From: an uncultured Sutterella sp.
GTDB lineage: Bacteria > Pseudomonadota > Gammaproteobacteria > Burkholderiales > Burkholderiaceae_F
Assembly: GCA_900544335.1 (NCBI GenBank)
Contig: UQUS01000001.1
Span: 1-64,000 of the forward strand
Direction: 5' to 3'
DNA length: 64,000 bases
The notes beneath the pieces were generated by a model. It was not told the DNA's origin. It did not search any database and worked only from the letters and a program-made list of their open reading frames with translations. Shown here piece by piece: positions 8,234-16,025 of the stretch (positions are counted from its first letter, which is position 1; every line of letters begins with the position of its first letter). The position numbers and the translations under genes are program-made.

Positions 8234-8887
8234 ATGGGATCCATGTCCATTTGGCATTGGCTGATTGTTGTTCTTGTTGTGGTGTTGATTTTCGGTACCG
8301 GAAAACTCAAGAACGCAGGGCGCGATTTAGGTAACGCCGTTAAGGGTTTCCGCGAGGGAATTAAAGAAGGCGAAAAAGAGACGGTTGAGGCAAAAAAGGA
8401 AGAGGCGCCCACACCTGTCGAAAAGACGGTAACCGAAGCGCCGGCAGCTACCGTTCCAGTAGCACCCACACCGGCACCGACCCCGACACCGATTGAGGCA
8501 GCGCCGACCCCTGCGGCAATCGAGAGCGCGGCAAGCCCGGTTATTGAACCTGAAAAGGCACCTGTGGCTGTGAGTGAAGTAAAGCCGGAAGCCGCTCCGG
8601 TCGCCGAGACCGTGGTTGCCGTTCCCGCGAAAAAGCCGGCACGCAAGCCCGCCGCCAAAAAGAGCGCAACCAAGAAGGCGACAACGGCTAAGACCTCGGC
8701 TACCAAGAAAGTCGCTACCCCGAAGAAAACGGCGACGACCAAGAAGGTAGCGGCCAAAAAGACGGAGACCAAGAAGTCAACTGTCAAGAAGGCGAACGCA
8801 GAGAAAAAGACGGCGACAGCCAAAAAGCCGGCCGCTAAGAAAACCGTCAAAAAGACGACCAAAAAAGCTGCTGCAGAGGCAGTCTAA
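8234..8887 (+). CDS. tatA: TatA translocase subunit with long Pro/Ala and Lys/Ala tail
   Basis: Pore-forming subunit of the twin-arginine translocase. The first 50 residues are ordinary TatA: a short helix ([18 protein letters not shown]), the hinge, and the amphipathic helix ([18 protein letters not shown]). TatA is normally 60-90 residues; this one has 217. Residues about 60-125 are rich in Pro, Ala, Glu and Val, and about 130-215 are tandem KKA/KKT/KKP-type repeats resembling histone H1-like proteins (AlgP, PhaF). The frame stays open and ends cleanly, so this is a real extension. The tail would be strongly cationic and face the cytoplasm, where it could bind nucleic acid or membrane lipids. 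The AAGGAG site is well placed. Confidence 0.93.
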   Translation: MGSMSIWHWLIVVLVVVLIFGTGKLKNAGRDLGNAVKGFREGIKEGEKETVEAKKEEAPTPVEKTVTEAPAATVPVAPTPAPTPTPIEAAPTPAAIESAASPVIEPEKAPVAVSEVKPEAAPVAETVVAVPAKKPARKPAAKKSATKKATTAKTSATKKVATPKKTATTKKVAAKKTETKKSTVKKANAEKKTATAKKPAAKKTVKKTTKKAAAEAV

Positions 8888-8888
8888 T

Positions 8889-8943
8889 CAGACGCTGTTC
8901 GCCGGGGAAAGCCGTTTCCCGGCCAAAAGCAGACGTCTTTTTT
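8889..8943 (+). terminator. Terminator-like hairpin between tatA and tatB
   Basis: A two-part stem. An outer arm at 8890-8897 (AGACGCTG) pairs with 8930-8938 with one bulge, an inner GCCGGG-GAAA arm pairs with TTTCCCGGC, and a run of six T follows at 8938-8943. The element looks like an intrinsic terminator inside the operon. It could make tatA more abundant than tatBC. Confidence 0.6.
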
Positions 8944-8948
8944 AAGGT

Positions 8949-9515
8949 ATGTTTGATTTAGGTTTTTCCGAAATCATCGTCATCGGTATTGTGGCGCTCG
9001 TGGTCCTTGGACCCGAGCGCTTGCCTGTTGTCGCGCGCGTTGCCGGCAAGTATTTTTCCAAAGCCCGGCGCGTCATCGATCAACTCAAAGAAGACATCGA
9101 ACTGGAATCGGAAATGGCCGAGCTTAAAGCTCTTCAATCGCAGGCTCGCGACATTGCCGAGGAAGTCACGCACAGTGTGCGCGGTCAGATGCAATCGATT
9201 CAAGGTGAAGTCGATTCCTTGCGTCAGGATTTGGATATCCTCGGCAACAAGGATAAGGACGGCGTTTCGGAAAAGAGATCTCCCACAGCAAGCCCGTTGC
9301 CCGGCAAGGACGCCGAGGACTTTACCGCTGTCTGCCCGGTGCAATCGCCGTCGTTTTCCCGTCGTTACAAGGAAGAGCCCGACGTGCAGGAATTAGCCGA
9401 GCAAGTCGAGCGCTTAAAGCGGGATATCGGTGAGACCTCGGCCTCGCTGACGGTGCGTCGCAATCGGCGCTATGCCGTTCGTTCGCGGACCAATCGCGTC
9501 CGTATTTATCGGTGA
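8949..9515 (+). CDS. tatB: Sec-independent translocase subunit TatB
   Basis: Receptor subunit of the Tat translocase (188 residues). It has the TatB N-terminus MFDLGFSEI, a single membrane helix to about residue 21, the LGPERLP motif, and a long amphipathic/coiled helix rich in Glu and Lys (about 30-90), followed by a variable tail. It works with TatC to bind twin-arginine signal peptides. It overlaps the start region of tatC. The AAGG close to the ATG is a short-spaced ribosome site, but the start fits the family exactly. Confidence 0.96.
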   Translation: MFDLGFSEIIVIGIVALVVLGPERLPVVARVAGKYFSKARRVIDQLKEDIELESEMAELKALQSQARDIAEEVTHSVRGQMQSIQGEVDSLRQDLDILGNKDKDGVSEKRSPTASPLPGKDAEDFTAVCPVQSPSFSRRYKEEPDVQELAEQVERLKRDIGETSASLTVRRNRRYAVRSRTNRVRIYR

Positions 9516-10318
9516 GTAGGTCCATGGAAAAGAAAGACGAAGAGGACAAGCTCGACGATCCGGCCAACGATCAGCCTCTGATGGCGCATCTGATTGAATT
9601 GCGCGAACGCACGGTCAAGGCGGCTATAAGCGTCTTGATTGTTTTTGTCGCCATGTCGCCTTTTATGAAGGAGATTTTCGACTGGCTCTCAAAGCCTTTG
9701 ATGGTGGCACTGCCGGACGGCGCAAAGTTGCTTTCTACCGGCGTCGTGGCGCCCTTTATGGTGCCCTTAAAAGTCACGCTTTTTTGTGCGTTCGTCGTGG
9801 CCCTGCCGTACGTGCTCTATCAGTTTTGGGCTTATATCGCCCCCGCGCTTTACAAACGCGAAAAGCGCTTGGCGCTTCCCGTGATTGTCTCGAGCGTTTT
9901 GATGTTTGCCGTCGGCATGGCGTATTGCTACTTTGTCGTCTTCCGGATGGTCTTTCAGTTTATCGCCGGATTCTCCCCGGATTCGGTGAATTTCGCGCCC
10001 GATATCGATAGTTATTTCAGTTTTGTCATCACGATGTTCTTTGCGTTCGGATTGACCTTCGAAGTGCCGATTTTCGTCATGGTTTTAAATCGCGTCGGCA
10101 TGGCCTCGGCTAAGCGTCTGAAAAAGATTCGTCCGTATGTCATCGTCGGCGCTTTCGTCGTGGCGGCCATCTTTACCCCGCCTGATGTCCTCTCGCAATT
10201 GCTACTGGCTCTGCCGCTTGTCGTTTTGTACGAATTCGGTATTGTTCTTGTGAAGGTTTTCGGACGTAAAGACGATTCGGACGAGGACGAGACCTCGGAA
10301 TCTGCCGACGACCGATAG
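9512..10318 (+). CDS. tatC: Sec-independent translocase subunit TatC
   Basis: Six-helix inner-membrane core of the Tat translocase, which recognises the twin-arginine signal. Family motifs are MAHLIELRERTVKA near the N-terminus, the periplasmic FWAYIAPALYKREK region, and the later FGLTFEVPIF segment. It has 268 residues from GTG 9512, which gives a 4-bp overlap with tatB, or 264 from ATG 9524; the latter has AGTAGG just upstream and is equally likely. The C-terminal tail is very acidic (DDSDEDETSE). Translational coupling with tatB is likely. Confidence 0.96.
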   Translation: MSRSMEKKDEEDKLDDPANDQPLMAHLIELRERTVKAAISVLIVFVAMSPFMKEIFDWLSKPLMVALPDGAKLLSTGVVAPFMVPLKVTLFCAFVVALPYVLYQFWAYIAPALYKREKRLALPVIVSSVLMFAVGMAYCYFVVFRMVFQFIAGFSPDSVNFAPDIDSYFSFVITMFFAFGLTFEVPIFVMVLNRVGMASAKRLKKIRPYVIVGAFVVAAIFTPPDVLSQLLLALPLVVLYEFGIVLVKVFGRKDDSDEDETSESADDR

Positions 10319-10365
10319 GTCCCGAGCGCTCAATACGTCACGTTTTTTTCAGGGTCATTGCAGGC

Positions 10366-11592
10366 ATGGCGACACAAAAGCCCACTTCGGATTTGTCCTT
10401 TGAGCCGACATTTGCTCATGTCGCCATCTTGGGCTTTACCTGCTCGCTCGGACCGTTTGCCACGAACGGAATTGTTCCGGCTTTTCATGCGATTTCAGAG
10501 ACTTTCGGCATGTCCCTTGCGGATATGCAGCAGATGCTGACGGTGTATCTGGTGGCGCTGGCTATCGGATCGCTTTTGGTCGGGAGCCTTTCCGATGCCC
10601 TCGGTCGCAAGCGCGTGCTAGCCACCGGCTTGGTGCTTTGTGCCGCCTCATCCATCGGGGCGGTGTATTCAGATTCGTTAGCGACGATGAATGTCTGGCG
10701 ATTCTTGCAGGGGCTCGGGGCGTGCACCGGACAGGTCATTACACAAGCGATGGTGCGAGATAGGTGGAGCGGCCTGCCGGCCGCGCGTGCCATGAGCATT
10801 ATCGGAATGCTCTTTAGCGTGGCTCCGGCCGTTGCCCCGATTGTCGGCGGGTGGCTGGTCGTGCGCATGGGCTGGCAGTCAACGTTTTGGTTCCTGACGG
10901 CGTACTCCCTGAGCATTTGGGCGATTACGGTTTTCGTTTTAAAGGAGACGCTCCCGCAGGAAAAGCGATTGCACTTTAATCTTTGGGCGCTTCTTTTAAG
11001 TTACGGGACGTGCCTGAAAAATCCGGCTTACACAGCCGGCATCATCTCCAACGGCTGTAGTTTCATGGGCATGATTTTGGTGGTCGCCGGCGGTGCGGAC
11101 TTTGTGGTCAACGTGATGGGATTTGGCGTCGACGGCTTTGCTTGGCTTTCCATTCCGCTTGTCGTGGCATCTGTCGCAGGCTCTTTTTTGGCTCCGCCTC
11201 TTGCGCAGCGTTTCGGCACTCGCAAGTTGGTTGTCGGGTCCGGTGTGCTCTTGATTCTTTTTGAGTTTGCGATGACCTATTGCATGCATGAGGCAAGCCC
11301 GGGGTATCTTGAAACGCTACTGATCGGATTTGTCTTTACTTTTATCGGCAACCTTGTTCGGCCGGTCGTCATGACGATGAACTTGGATTACCACCCTCGG
11401 TGCCGGGGGCTGGCTGCCTCGATTCAGCAAGGTTTTCACACGCTCGGATTTACCTTGAGTTCCGCTGTTTTCGCTCCGCTTTGTATCGGGCAGGCATGGA
11501 AGTACGCTCTCGCGATGGGCGTTTGCGCTGTCCTGGCGCTGCTTTTCTGGATGATTGCTCTGCATTACCGCAAGGCGTACTTGCCGGCTTAA
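10366..11592 (+). CDS. Bcr/CflA-type MFS drug exporter
   Basis: Proton-driven major-facilitator exporter of 408 residues with 12 predicted helices. The loop after helix 2 has the MFS motif GSLSDALGRKRV. The sequence around helices 4-5 (FLQGLGACTGQVITQAMVRDRWSG) and APIVGGWL in helix 5 match the Bcr/CflA (DHA1) branch, which exports bicyclomycin, chloramphenicol or small dipeptides. The substrate cannot be told from sequence. It converges on dsbI and follows tatC by 47 bp. Confidence 0.88.
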   Translation: MATQKPTSDLSFEPTFAHVAILGFTCSLGPFATNGIVPAFHAISETFGMSLADMQQMLTVYLVALAIGSLLVGSLSDALGRKRVLATGLVLCAASSIGAVYSDSLATMNVWRFLQGLGACTGQVITQAMVRDRWSGLPAARAMSIIGMLFSVAPAVAPIVGGWLVVRMGWQSTFWFLTAYSLSIWAITVFVLKETLPQEKRLHFNLWALLLSYGTCLKNPAYTAGIISNGCSFMGMILVVAGGADFVVNVMGFGVDGFAWLSIPLVVASVAGSFLAPPLAQRFGTRKLVVGSGVLLILFEFAMTYCMHEASPGYLETLLIGFVFTFIGNLVRPVVMTMNLDYHPRCRGLAASIQQGFHTLGFTLSSAVFAPLCIGQAWKYALAMGVCAVLALLFWMIALHYRKAYLPA

Positions 11593-12224
11593 GAGCGCGA
11601 CGGACCCCGAAGGATCAGACCGACACCGAAAGCGACGATCAAGAACAAAAAGAGAACGGAAAAAACGGCACAGCATTGAGCCATATTGAGCCACTGCTCG
11701 GTCGGAATCAGATACCAGCCGCCTGCCTCGTTATATAGGTCAATCCAAAACGACTGCATGTTCGAAAGGACGGCATCGGGGGGAACAACGGGCGTGTCGA
11801 TGCCGCATTCGCCCGAAGCGGCAAACCAATCCGGAAGCCACACGTCAAGCGGCAGCCCCAAAGGGTAGTGCGTCGTTGTCGAACAACCCGTCAGACCGAA
11901 GAGCGCATCGGAATCCGCGTCGTGCATGGCCGCGTGAATGCGTGCAAGGCGTAGCGAGCAAATAAGTCCGTACAGTGCCCCGTACAAGGAAAGCGCGATG
12001 CCAGGGACGGCAAACCACGGGGCCTTCGGATTGAGGGCGACAAGAAGAGCACCGAGTGCCACGAGAACGAAGGCAAAGCGAATGTAAACGCACTGTTCGC
12101 ACGGCTCCATGAAAAGCCACTTTTGAAAGACGGCATGCGCGAAAACAACCAAGAAAACGGTAGCGCCCGCAAGAATAATCCAAGGCGTGCGTTTTGTCGC
12201 AAGAGTGCGAAGAGATAAGAGCAT
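11589..12224 (-). CDS. dsbI: DsbI/DsbB-type quinone-linked thiol oxidase
   Basis: Inner-membrane protein of 211 residues that re-oxidises a periplasmic DsbA-like partner and passes electrons to quinone. Four membrane helices are visible. The first periplasmic pair is Cys42-x-x-Cys45 (EPCEQC); the second loop has Cys114 (TGCST) and Cys140 (GECG) in a large insert. The start at 12224 is chosen because AAAGGA precedes that ATG by 6 bp; a longer frame from 12356 would overlap the partner gene. It lies 10 bp after a CPFC oxidase gene, which points to the DsbL/DsbI pair rather than housekeeping DsbA/DsbB. It ends 4 bp inside the MFS gene end on the other strand. Confidence 0.85.
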   Translation of the reverse strand: MLLSLRTLATKRTPWIILAGATVFLVVFAHAVFQKWLFMEPCEQCVYIRFAFVLVALGALLVALNPKAPWFAVPGIALSLYGALYGLICSLRLARIHAAMHDADSDALFGLTGCSTTTHYPLGLPLDVWLPDWFAASGECGIDTPVVPPDAVLSNMQSFWIDLYNEAGGWYLIPTEQWLNMAQCCAVFSVLFLFLIVAFGVGLILRGPSRS

Positions 12225-12234
12225 CCAGTGTCCT

Positions 12235-12882
12235 TTAAGGTAAAGCCGACAACTCCCGAATGATATTTCCGAAATCGGTCTTAGAGCGCGCGGCCGTGTT
12301 ACGAACCAAAAATCGCCCGTTAACCACATACGCGGGAATGCCCTGAATGGCGGCAATGTCTTTGGACGGACGCCAAGCCTTAACGAGCGAGAGCACGTCG
12401 GAATCGGCTTTTCTTTTAAGGAAAAAGTCCTTTGTAAGACCTGTTGCGTCCGTGAGAGTTTTTAAAAAAGCGTCTTCACCGCCGGCCCAGCGCTCCTTTT
12501 GTTTCAGGTACGCAAAATAAAGAGCTTCTTTGGCTTGAGAAAAAAGACTGGCTTTGTCCGAAAGAGGGCGTCCGTTTTTCTCGTCTTCTCGCTCGCACAG
12601 TGCCAAGAATATGGCGGCCGTTTGTCCGTATTTGGCGCGGCTTTCCAGGAAAACGGGGACAAAACGCAGACCGAGATTCGGGAGAATCTCTTCACAAAGC
12701 CACGGGTCGATGCTCTTGTCGTAGCGATAGCAAAACGGGCAATCGTACGAGAAAATTTTAATCAGCGTTTTTGCAGCATTTTCAAACGGGCTTTCCAGGG
12801 AAACGTAGGTCGCTTCCTTGGCCCAAAGGGGAAAGGACAAGCCGGCTAAGGCTGCCAGTCCGAGAGAGCGCCGAGAAATCAT
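12235..12882 (-). CDS. dsbL: DsbL-like periplasmic thiol:disulfide oxidase (CPFC)
   Basis: Thioredoxin-fold oxidase of 215 residues. The signal peptide MISRRSLGLAALAGLSF ends near WAKE. The active site is Cys48-Pro-Phe-Cys51, the CPFC variant known from DsbL (DsbA has CPHC), and the cis-proline loop is QGIPAYVVNGR. The DsbL/DsbI pair in enterobacteria specifically matures arylsulfate sulfotransferase (AssT). No AssT gene is in the window, so the substrate is unknown here. The start at 12882 is set by GGAGAAGGA upstream. CPFC alone does not exclude another DsbA-family member. Confidence 0.85.
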   Translation of the reverse strand: MISRRSLGLAALAGLSFPLWAKEATYVSLESPFENAAKTLIKIFSYDCPFCYRYDKSIDPWLCEEILPNLGLRFVPVFLESRAKYGQTAAIFLALCEREDEKNGRPLSDKASLFSQAKEALYFAYLKQKERWAGGEDAFLKTLTDATGLTKDFFLKRKADSDVLSLVKAWRPSKDIAAIQGIPAYVVNGRFLVRNTAARSKTDFGNIIRELSALP

Positions 12883-12999
12883 AAAACATCCTTCTCCAGT
12901 ATCGTTTAGGCCACGCAATCATAGCTTTTTCTATCGCCCGGAAAAGCAAATTTGCTAGAGTGTTGCCCGTTGTTTGTTTTGTGGCTAGGAGAAATAGCG

Positions 13000-14292
13000 A
13001 TGACCGTACGGGTGCTGACCGGTATTAACACAACGGGAACGTTGCATTTAGGGAATTACTGCGGAGCGATTCGCCCCTGCATTCAGGCGTCTCACAAGCC
13101 CGATGTGGAAAGCTTCTTTTTTATGGCGGACTTGCACGCCCTGATTAAGTGTCAGGATGCTGACCGCATTGAAAGAAGTCGCATGCAGATTGCCGCGAGC
13201 TGGCTTGCGGCGGGACTCGATCCCGACCACTGCACCTTTTATCGACAAAGCGACATTCCGGAAATTCCGGTTTTGAACTGGCTTTTAAATTGCGTCTGCG
13301 CCAAAGGGCTGATGAATCGGGCGCATGCGTACAAGGCGTGCGTTGAGGCCAATGCCGCCGCCGAGCTCGACCCCGACGCCGGTGTCTCGATGGGCCTATT
13401 TTGCTATCCGGTTTTGATGGCTGCCGACATCCTGATGTTTAATGCCAATCTTGTCCCTGTCGGTCGCGATCAGATTCAGCACTTGGAGATGGCCCGCGAT
13501 ATCGCCACGCGCTTTAATAACTTGTACGGGCGCGGAAAAGACTTCTTTGTGCTTCCGTACGAACAAATCGACGAGCACGTGTCCATCTTGCCGGGCTTAG
13601 ACGGACGCAAGATGAGTAAGAGTTACAACAACGTCATTCCGCTTTTTGAGGGCGGACGTGTTGCGCTTGAAGAAGCCATCAGCCGCGTTGTGACCGACAG
13701 TCGCTTGCCCGGAGAACCCAAAGACCCGGATAGCACGTCGCTTACGCAAATCTATGATGCCTTTGCCACGGACCAAGAAAAAGCCCTGTTCCGCGAGGAA
13801 CTTCGCGACGGTCTCGGTTGGGGCGAGGCCAAGAAACGGCTGGTTGCCCAAATCGAAAAGGAAATCGGACCGATGCGAGAAAAGTATGCGTTCTTTATGG
13901 CGCATCCTCAGGAGCTTGAAGATATCTTGCAGGCTGGCGCGAAAAAGGCGCGTCGCTTGGCAACGCCCTTCCTCGTAACGCTCCGTGAGGCTGTGGGTTT
14001 GCGGCAATTTCATGCCGTCGGAGCCACCCGAAAAGGCAAAGTTTTACCTAAGAAAAAGGCCACGGCTGCCATTAAGCAATATCGAGGAGAGGATGGGAAG
14101 TTCTATTTCAAACTGACCGATTCCGCCGGATGTGTGTTACTGACCTCGCATCCCTTTGAGAGCGGCAAAGAGGCCGGAATGGCTGTCGGGCAACTCAAAC
14201 AAGGGAAACTGCAGGACGTTCTGACGCACGTTGTATTGGCCGACGGCGTGACCGAAGAGGCGGTGCGACAGGCCTTAGCGGAACTTGCCTAA
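13000..14292 (+). CDS. trpS: Tryptophan-tRNA ligase
   Basis: Class I aminoacyl-tRNA synthetase that charges tRNA-Trp. The HIGH-like motif is TGTLHLGNY near residue 12, and the KMSKS loop is DGRKMSKSYNN at about residue 207. The 430-residue length includes a C-terminal extension after the core (from about 345), as in many betaproteobacterial TrpS proteins. The ATG at 13000 follows AGGAGA; the frame is open 48 bp further upstream, but without family similarity. It is divergent from dsbL, has its own terminator, and is followed by an attenuated trpB2. Confidence 0.96.
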   Translation: MTVRVLTGINTTGTLHLGNYCGAIRPCIQASHKPDVESFFFMADLHALIKCQDADRIERSRMQIAASWLAAGLDPDHCTFYRQSDIPEIPVLNWLLNCVCAKGLMNRAHAYKACVEANAAAELDPDAGVSMGLFCYPVLMAADILMFNANLVPVGRDQIQHLEMARDIATRFNNLYGRGKDFFVLPYEQIDEHVSILPGLDGRKMSKSYNNVIPLFEGGRVALEEAISRVVTDSRLPGEPKDPDSTSLTQIYDAFATDQEKALFREELRDGLGWGEAKKRLVAQIEKEIGPMREKYAFFMAHPQELEDILQAGAKKARRLATPFLVTLREAVGLRQFHAVGATRKGKVLPKKKATAAIKQYRGEDGKFYFKLTDSAGCVLLTSHPFESGKEAGMAVGQLKQGKLQDVLTHVVLADGVTEEAVRQALAELA

Positions 14293-14318
14293 GAAAGACC
14301 GAGCAGAATCGGTTGCGC

Positions 14319-14357
14319 GGCCGAAGGTCCCAGTTTCGGAGCCTTCGGCTGATTTTT
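14319..14357 (+). terminator. Rho-independent terminator of trpS
   Basis: An 8-bp GC-rich stem (GCCGAAGG / CCTTCGGC, extended by a G-T pair) lies 27 bp after the trpS stop and is followed by GATTTTTA. Confidence 0.75.
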
Positions 14358-14433
14358 ATCAGAGGTCCTAGGGAAAATCCCAGAGGGTAATGTGCGGCGC
14401 GCAAGACAAATTCTTGCTACAGTACGACGTGTT

Positions 14434-14508
14434 ATGACAAACATCGAGAACAAATTTTTCGGCTGGTGGCTCTGGCGGTACGATCCGTCAGCGCTTGTTG
14501 CTGTTTAA
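14434..14508 (+). CDS. trpL: Tryptophan leader peptide of the trpB2 attenuator
   Basis: A 24-codon frame starting at ATG 14434 and ending TAA 14506-14508 encodes three tryptophans in four codons (residues 11-14, GWWLW). It sits 97 bp before trpB2 and directly before a terminator/antiterminator pair. Its codons 17-20 form one arm of the antiterminator, so a ribosome that reaches the stop codon would mask that arm. This is the geometry of classical trp attenuation. No strong ribosome site is visible. Confidence 0.85.
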   Translation: MTNIENKFFGWWLWRYDPSALVAV

Positions 14509-14570
14509 TCAAAACGTTCTCGTTTTAAAGGCTGACGGATTGAAAGGTGTGCTTTCAGTCCGTTTTTTAT
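14483..14570 (+). promoter_or_regulatory. Trp-responsive transcription attenuator
   Basis: ATCCGTCAGC at 14483-14492, inside the leader peptide, is perfectly complementary to GCTGACGGAT at 14531-14540 (antiterminator). The second arm overlaps the left arm of an intrinsic terminator: 14535-14546 pairs with 14552-14563 over 12 positions (one G-T), with a 5-nt loop, followed by a T-run. When charged tRNA-Trp is scarce, a ribosome stalled on the Trp codons leaves the first arm free and the antiterminator forms. With ample Trp the terminator forms. Confidence 0.85.
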
Positions 14571-14604
14571 TGCCTGAAATCTTTCCTCAATCAAGGAGAC
14601 AACC

Positions 14605-15975
14605 ATGGAAAAGATGCCCTACAAGACCTACCTGGAAGAAAATGAGATTCCGGCAGCGTGGTACAACCTGCGGGCAGATATGAAAAATAAGCCCGCTCCG
14701 ATGCTCAATCCGGCGACGTTAAAGCCCGTGACAGCAGCGGATTTAACGCCGGTTTTCTGCGAGGAACTCGTTTCTCAGGAGTTAAACGTCACAGATCCGT
14801 GGATTGATATTCCCGGGGAGGTCCTCGATTTTTATAAGATGTACCGCCCGTCTCCCTTGATTCGTGCGTATTGCTTGGAAAAGGTTCTGGGAACGCCGGC
14901 GAAGATTTTCTACAAATTCGAAGGTCAAAACACGTCGGGAAGCCACAAACTTAACTCGGCGATTGCTCAGGCTTATTACGCCAAAAAGCAGGGACTTAAA
15001 GGCGTGACGACCGAAACCGGTGCCGGACAGTGGGGTACGGCTCTTTCGATGGCCTGTGCGTACTTGGGGCTTGACTGCAACGTCTTCATGGTCAAGTGCT
15101 CGTATGAACAAAAGCCGCAACGCAAAGAAGTGATGCGTACGTTCGGCGCCACCGTCACGCCTTCGCCTTCAAATACGACGAAAATCGGGCGCAAGATGCT
15201 TGAGGAATTCCCGGGCACGACCGGCAGTCTCGGTTGCGCGATTTCCGAGGCTGTCGAGTCCGCCGTCAGTCGCCCCGGGTATCGGTATGTGCTCGGGTCG
15301 GTCCTTTCGCAGGTGTTACTGCACCAAACGGTTGTCGGTCTTGAGTCGCAGGCTGCGTTGGCTCGCTACGGTTTGACTCCGGACATCATCATCGGATGCG
15401 CCGGGGGCGGATCGAATCTCGGGGGACTCATTAGCCCCTTCGTCGGTGACAAGATCAAAGGAAAGCTCGATAGCCGCATCATCGCCGTGGAACCTGCCAG
15501 CTGCCCGAGTCTGACACGCGGACGCTACGCCTATGACTTTTGCGATACGGGTCGCGTGTGCCCGCTCCAGAAGATGTATACGCTCGGATCGAGTTTTATT
15601 CCGTCGGCCAATCACGCCGGAGGACTGCGTTACCACGGTATGAGCGCGATTATTTCGCAGCTGTATGCAGACGGGCTGATTGAAGCGCGAGCGGTCGAAC
15701 AGACCTCGGTTTTTGCCGCTGCGGAAAAATTTGCCCGCTGCGAAGGGATTCTCCCGGCTCCCGAAAGCAGTCACGCCATTAAGGTTGCAATTGACGAGGC
15801 CTTACGGTGCAAAGAAACCGGCCAAGAGAAGGTCATTCTATTCTGCCTGACGGGAACCGGGTACTTTGACATGTCGGCCTACCAACGCTTTAACGACGGT
15901 ACGATGAGCGACACGATTCCGACCGATGCCGAGCTTAAGGCCAGTTTTGACAAAATGCCCAAAGTGAACCTGTAA
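14605..15975 (+). CDS. trpB2: Tryptophan synthase beta-like protein TrpB2
   Basis: PLP enzyme that joins indole and L-serine to give tryptophan. The 456-residue length, the N-terminal extension (LTPVFCEEL..) and the core mark the stand-alone TrpB2 class rather than TrpB1 (about 400 residues). Lys115 in GSHKLNSA holds PLP, and GCAGGGSNLGG binds the phosphate. TrpB2 lacks the contacts for a TrpA partner; no trpA is adjacent. AAGGAG lies 6 bp before the ATG. Expression is under the leader-peptide attenuator just upstream. Use of free indole is inferred; serine deaminase-like activity is an alternative for some TrpB2 proteins. Confidence 0.95.
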   Translation: MEKMPYKTYLEENEIPAAWYNLRADMKNKPAPMLNPATLKPVTAADLTPVFCEELVSQELNVTDPWIDIPGEVLDFYKMYRPSPLIRAYCLEKVLGTPAKIFYKFEGQNTSGSHKLNSAIAQAYYAKKQGLKGVTTETGAGQWGTALSMACAYLGLDCNVFMVKCSYEQKPQRKEVMRTFGATVTPSPSNTTKIGRKMLEEFPGTTGSLGCAISEAVESAVSRPGYRYVLGSVLSQVLLHQTVVGLESQAALARYGLTPDIIIGCAGGGSNLGGLISPFVGDKIKGKLDSRIIAVEPASCPSLTRGRYAYDFCDTGRVCPLQKMYTLGSSFIPSANHAGGLRYHGMSAIISQLYADGLIEARAVEQTSVFAAAEKFARCEGILPAPESSHAIKVAIDEALRCKETGQEKVILFCLTGTGYFDMSAYQRFNDGTMSDTIPTDAELKASFDKMPKVNL

Positions 15976-15994
15976 GGCTTTTTTCAAGAGAGAG

Positions 15995-16020
15995 TGCGGC
16001 GCCGACTCCAAGGCGCCGTA
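15995..16020. terminator. Hairpin between trpB2 and rapZ
   Basis: A 9-position stem built on CGGCGCC / GGCGCCG with an 8-nt loop lies in the convergent gap of trpB2 and rapZ. There is no clear U-tract; a bidirectional terminator is likely from position. Confidence 0.5.
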
Positions 16021-16025
16021 CTCAC

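Noticed and set aside
8215..8862. A 215-codon minus-strand frame across tatA
   Set aside because: It is the complement of the Lys/Ala repeats and gives Phe/Ala/Val low-complexity sequence; it has no ribosome site.
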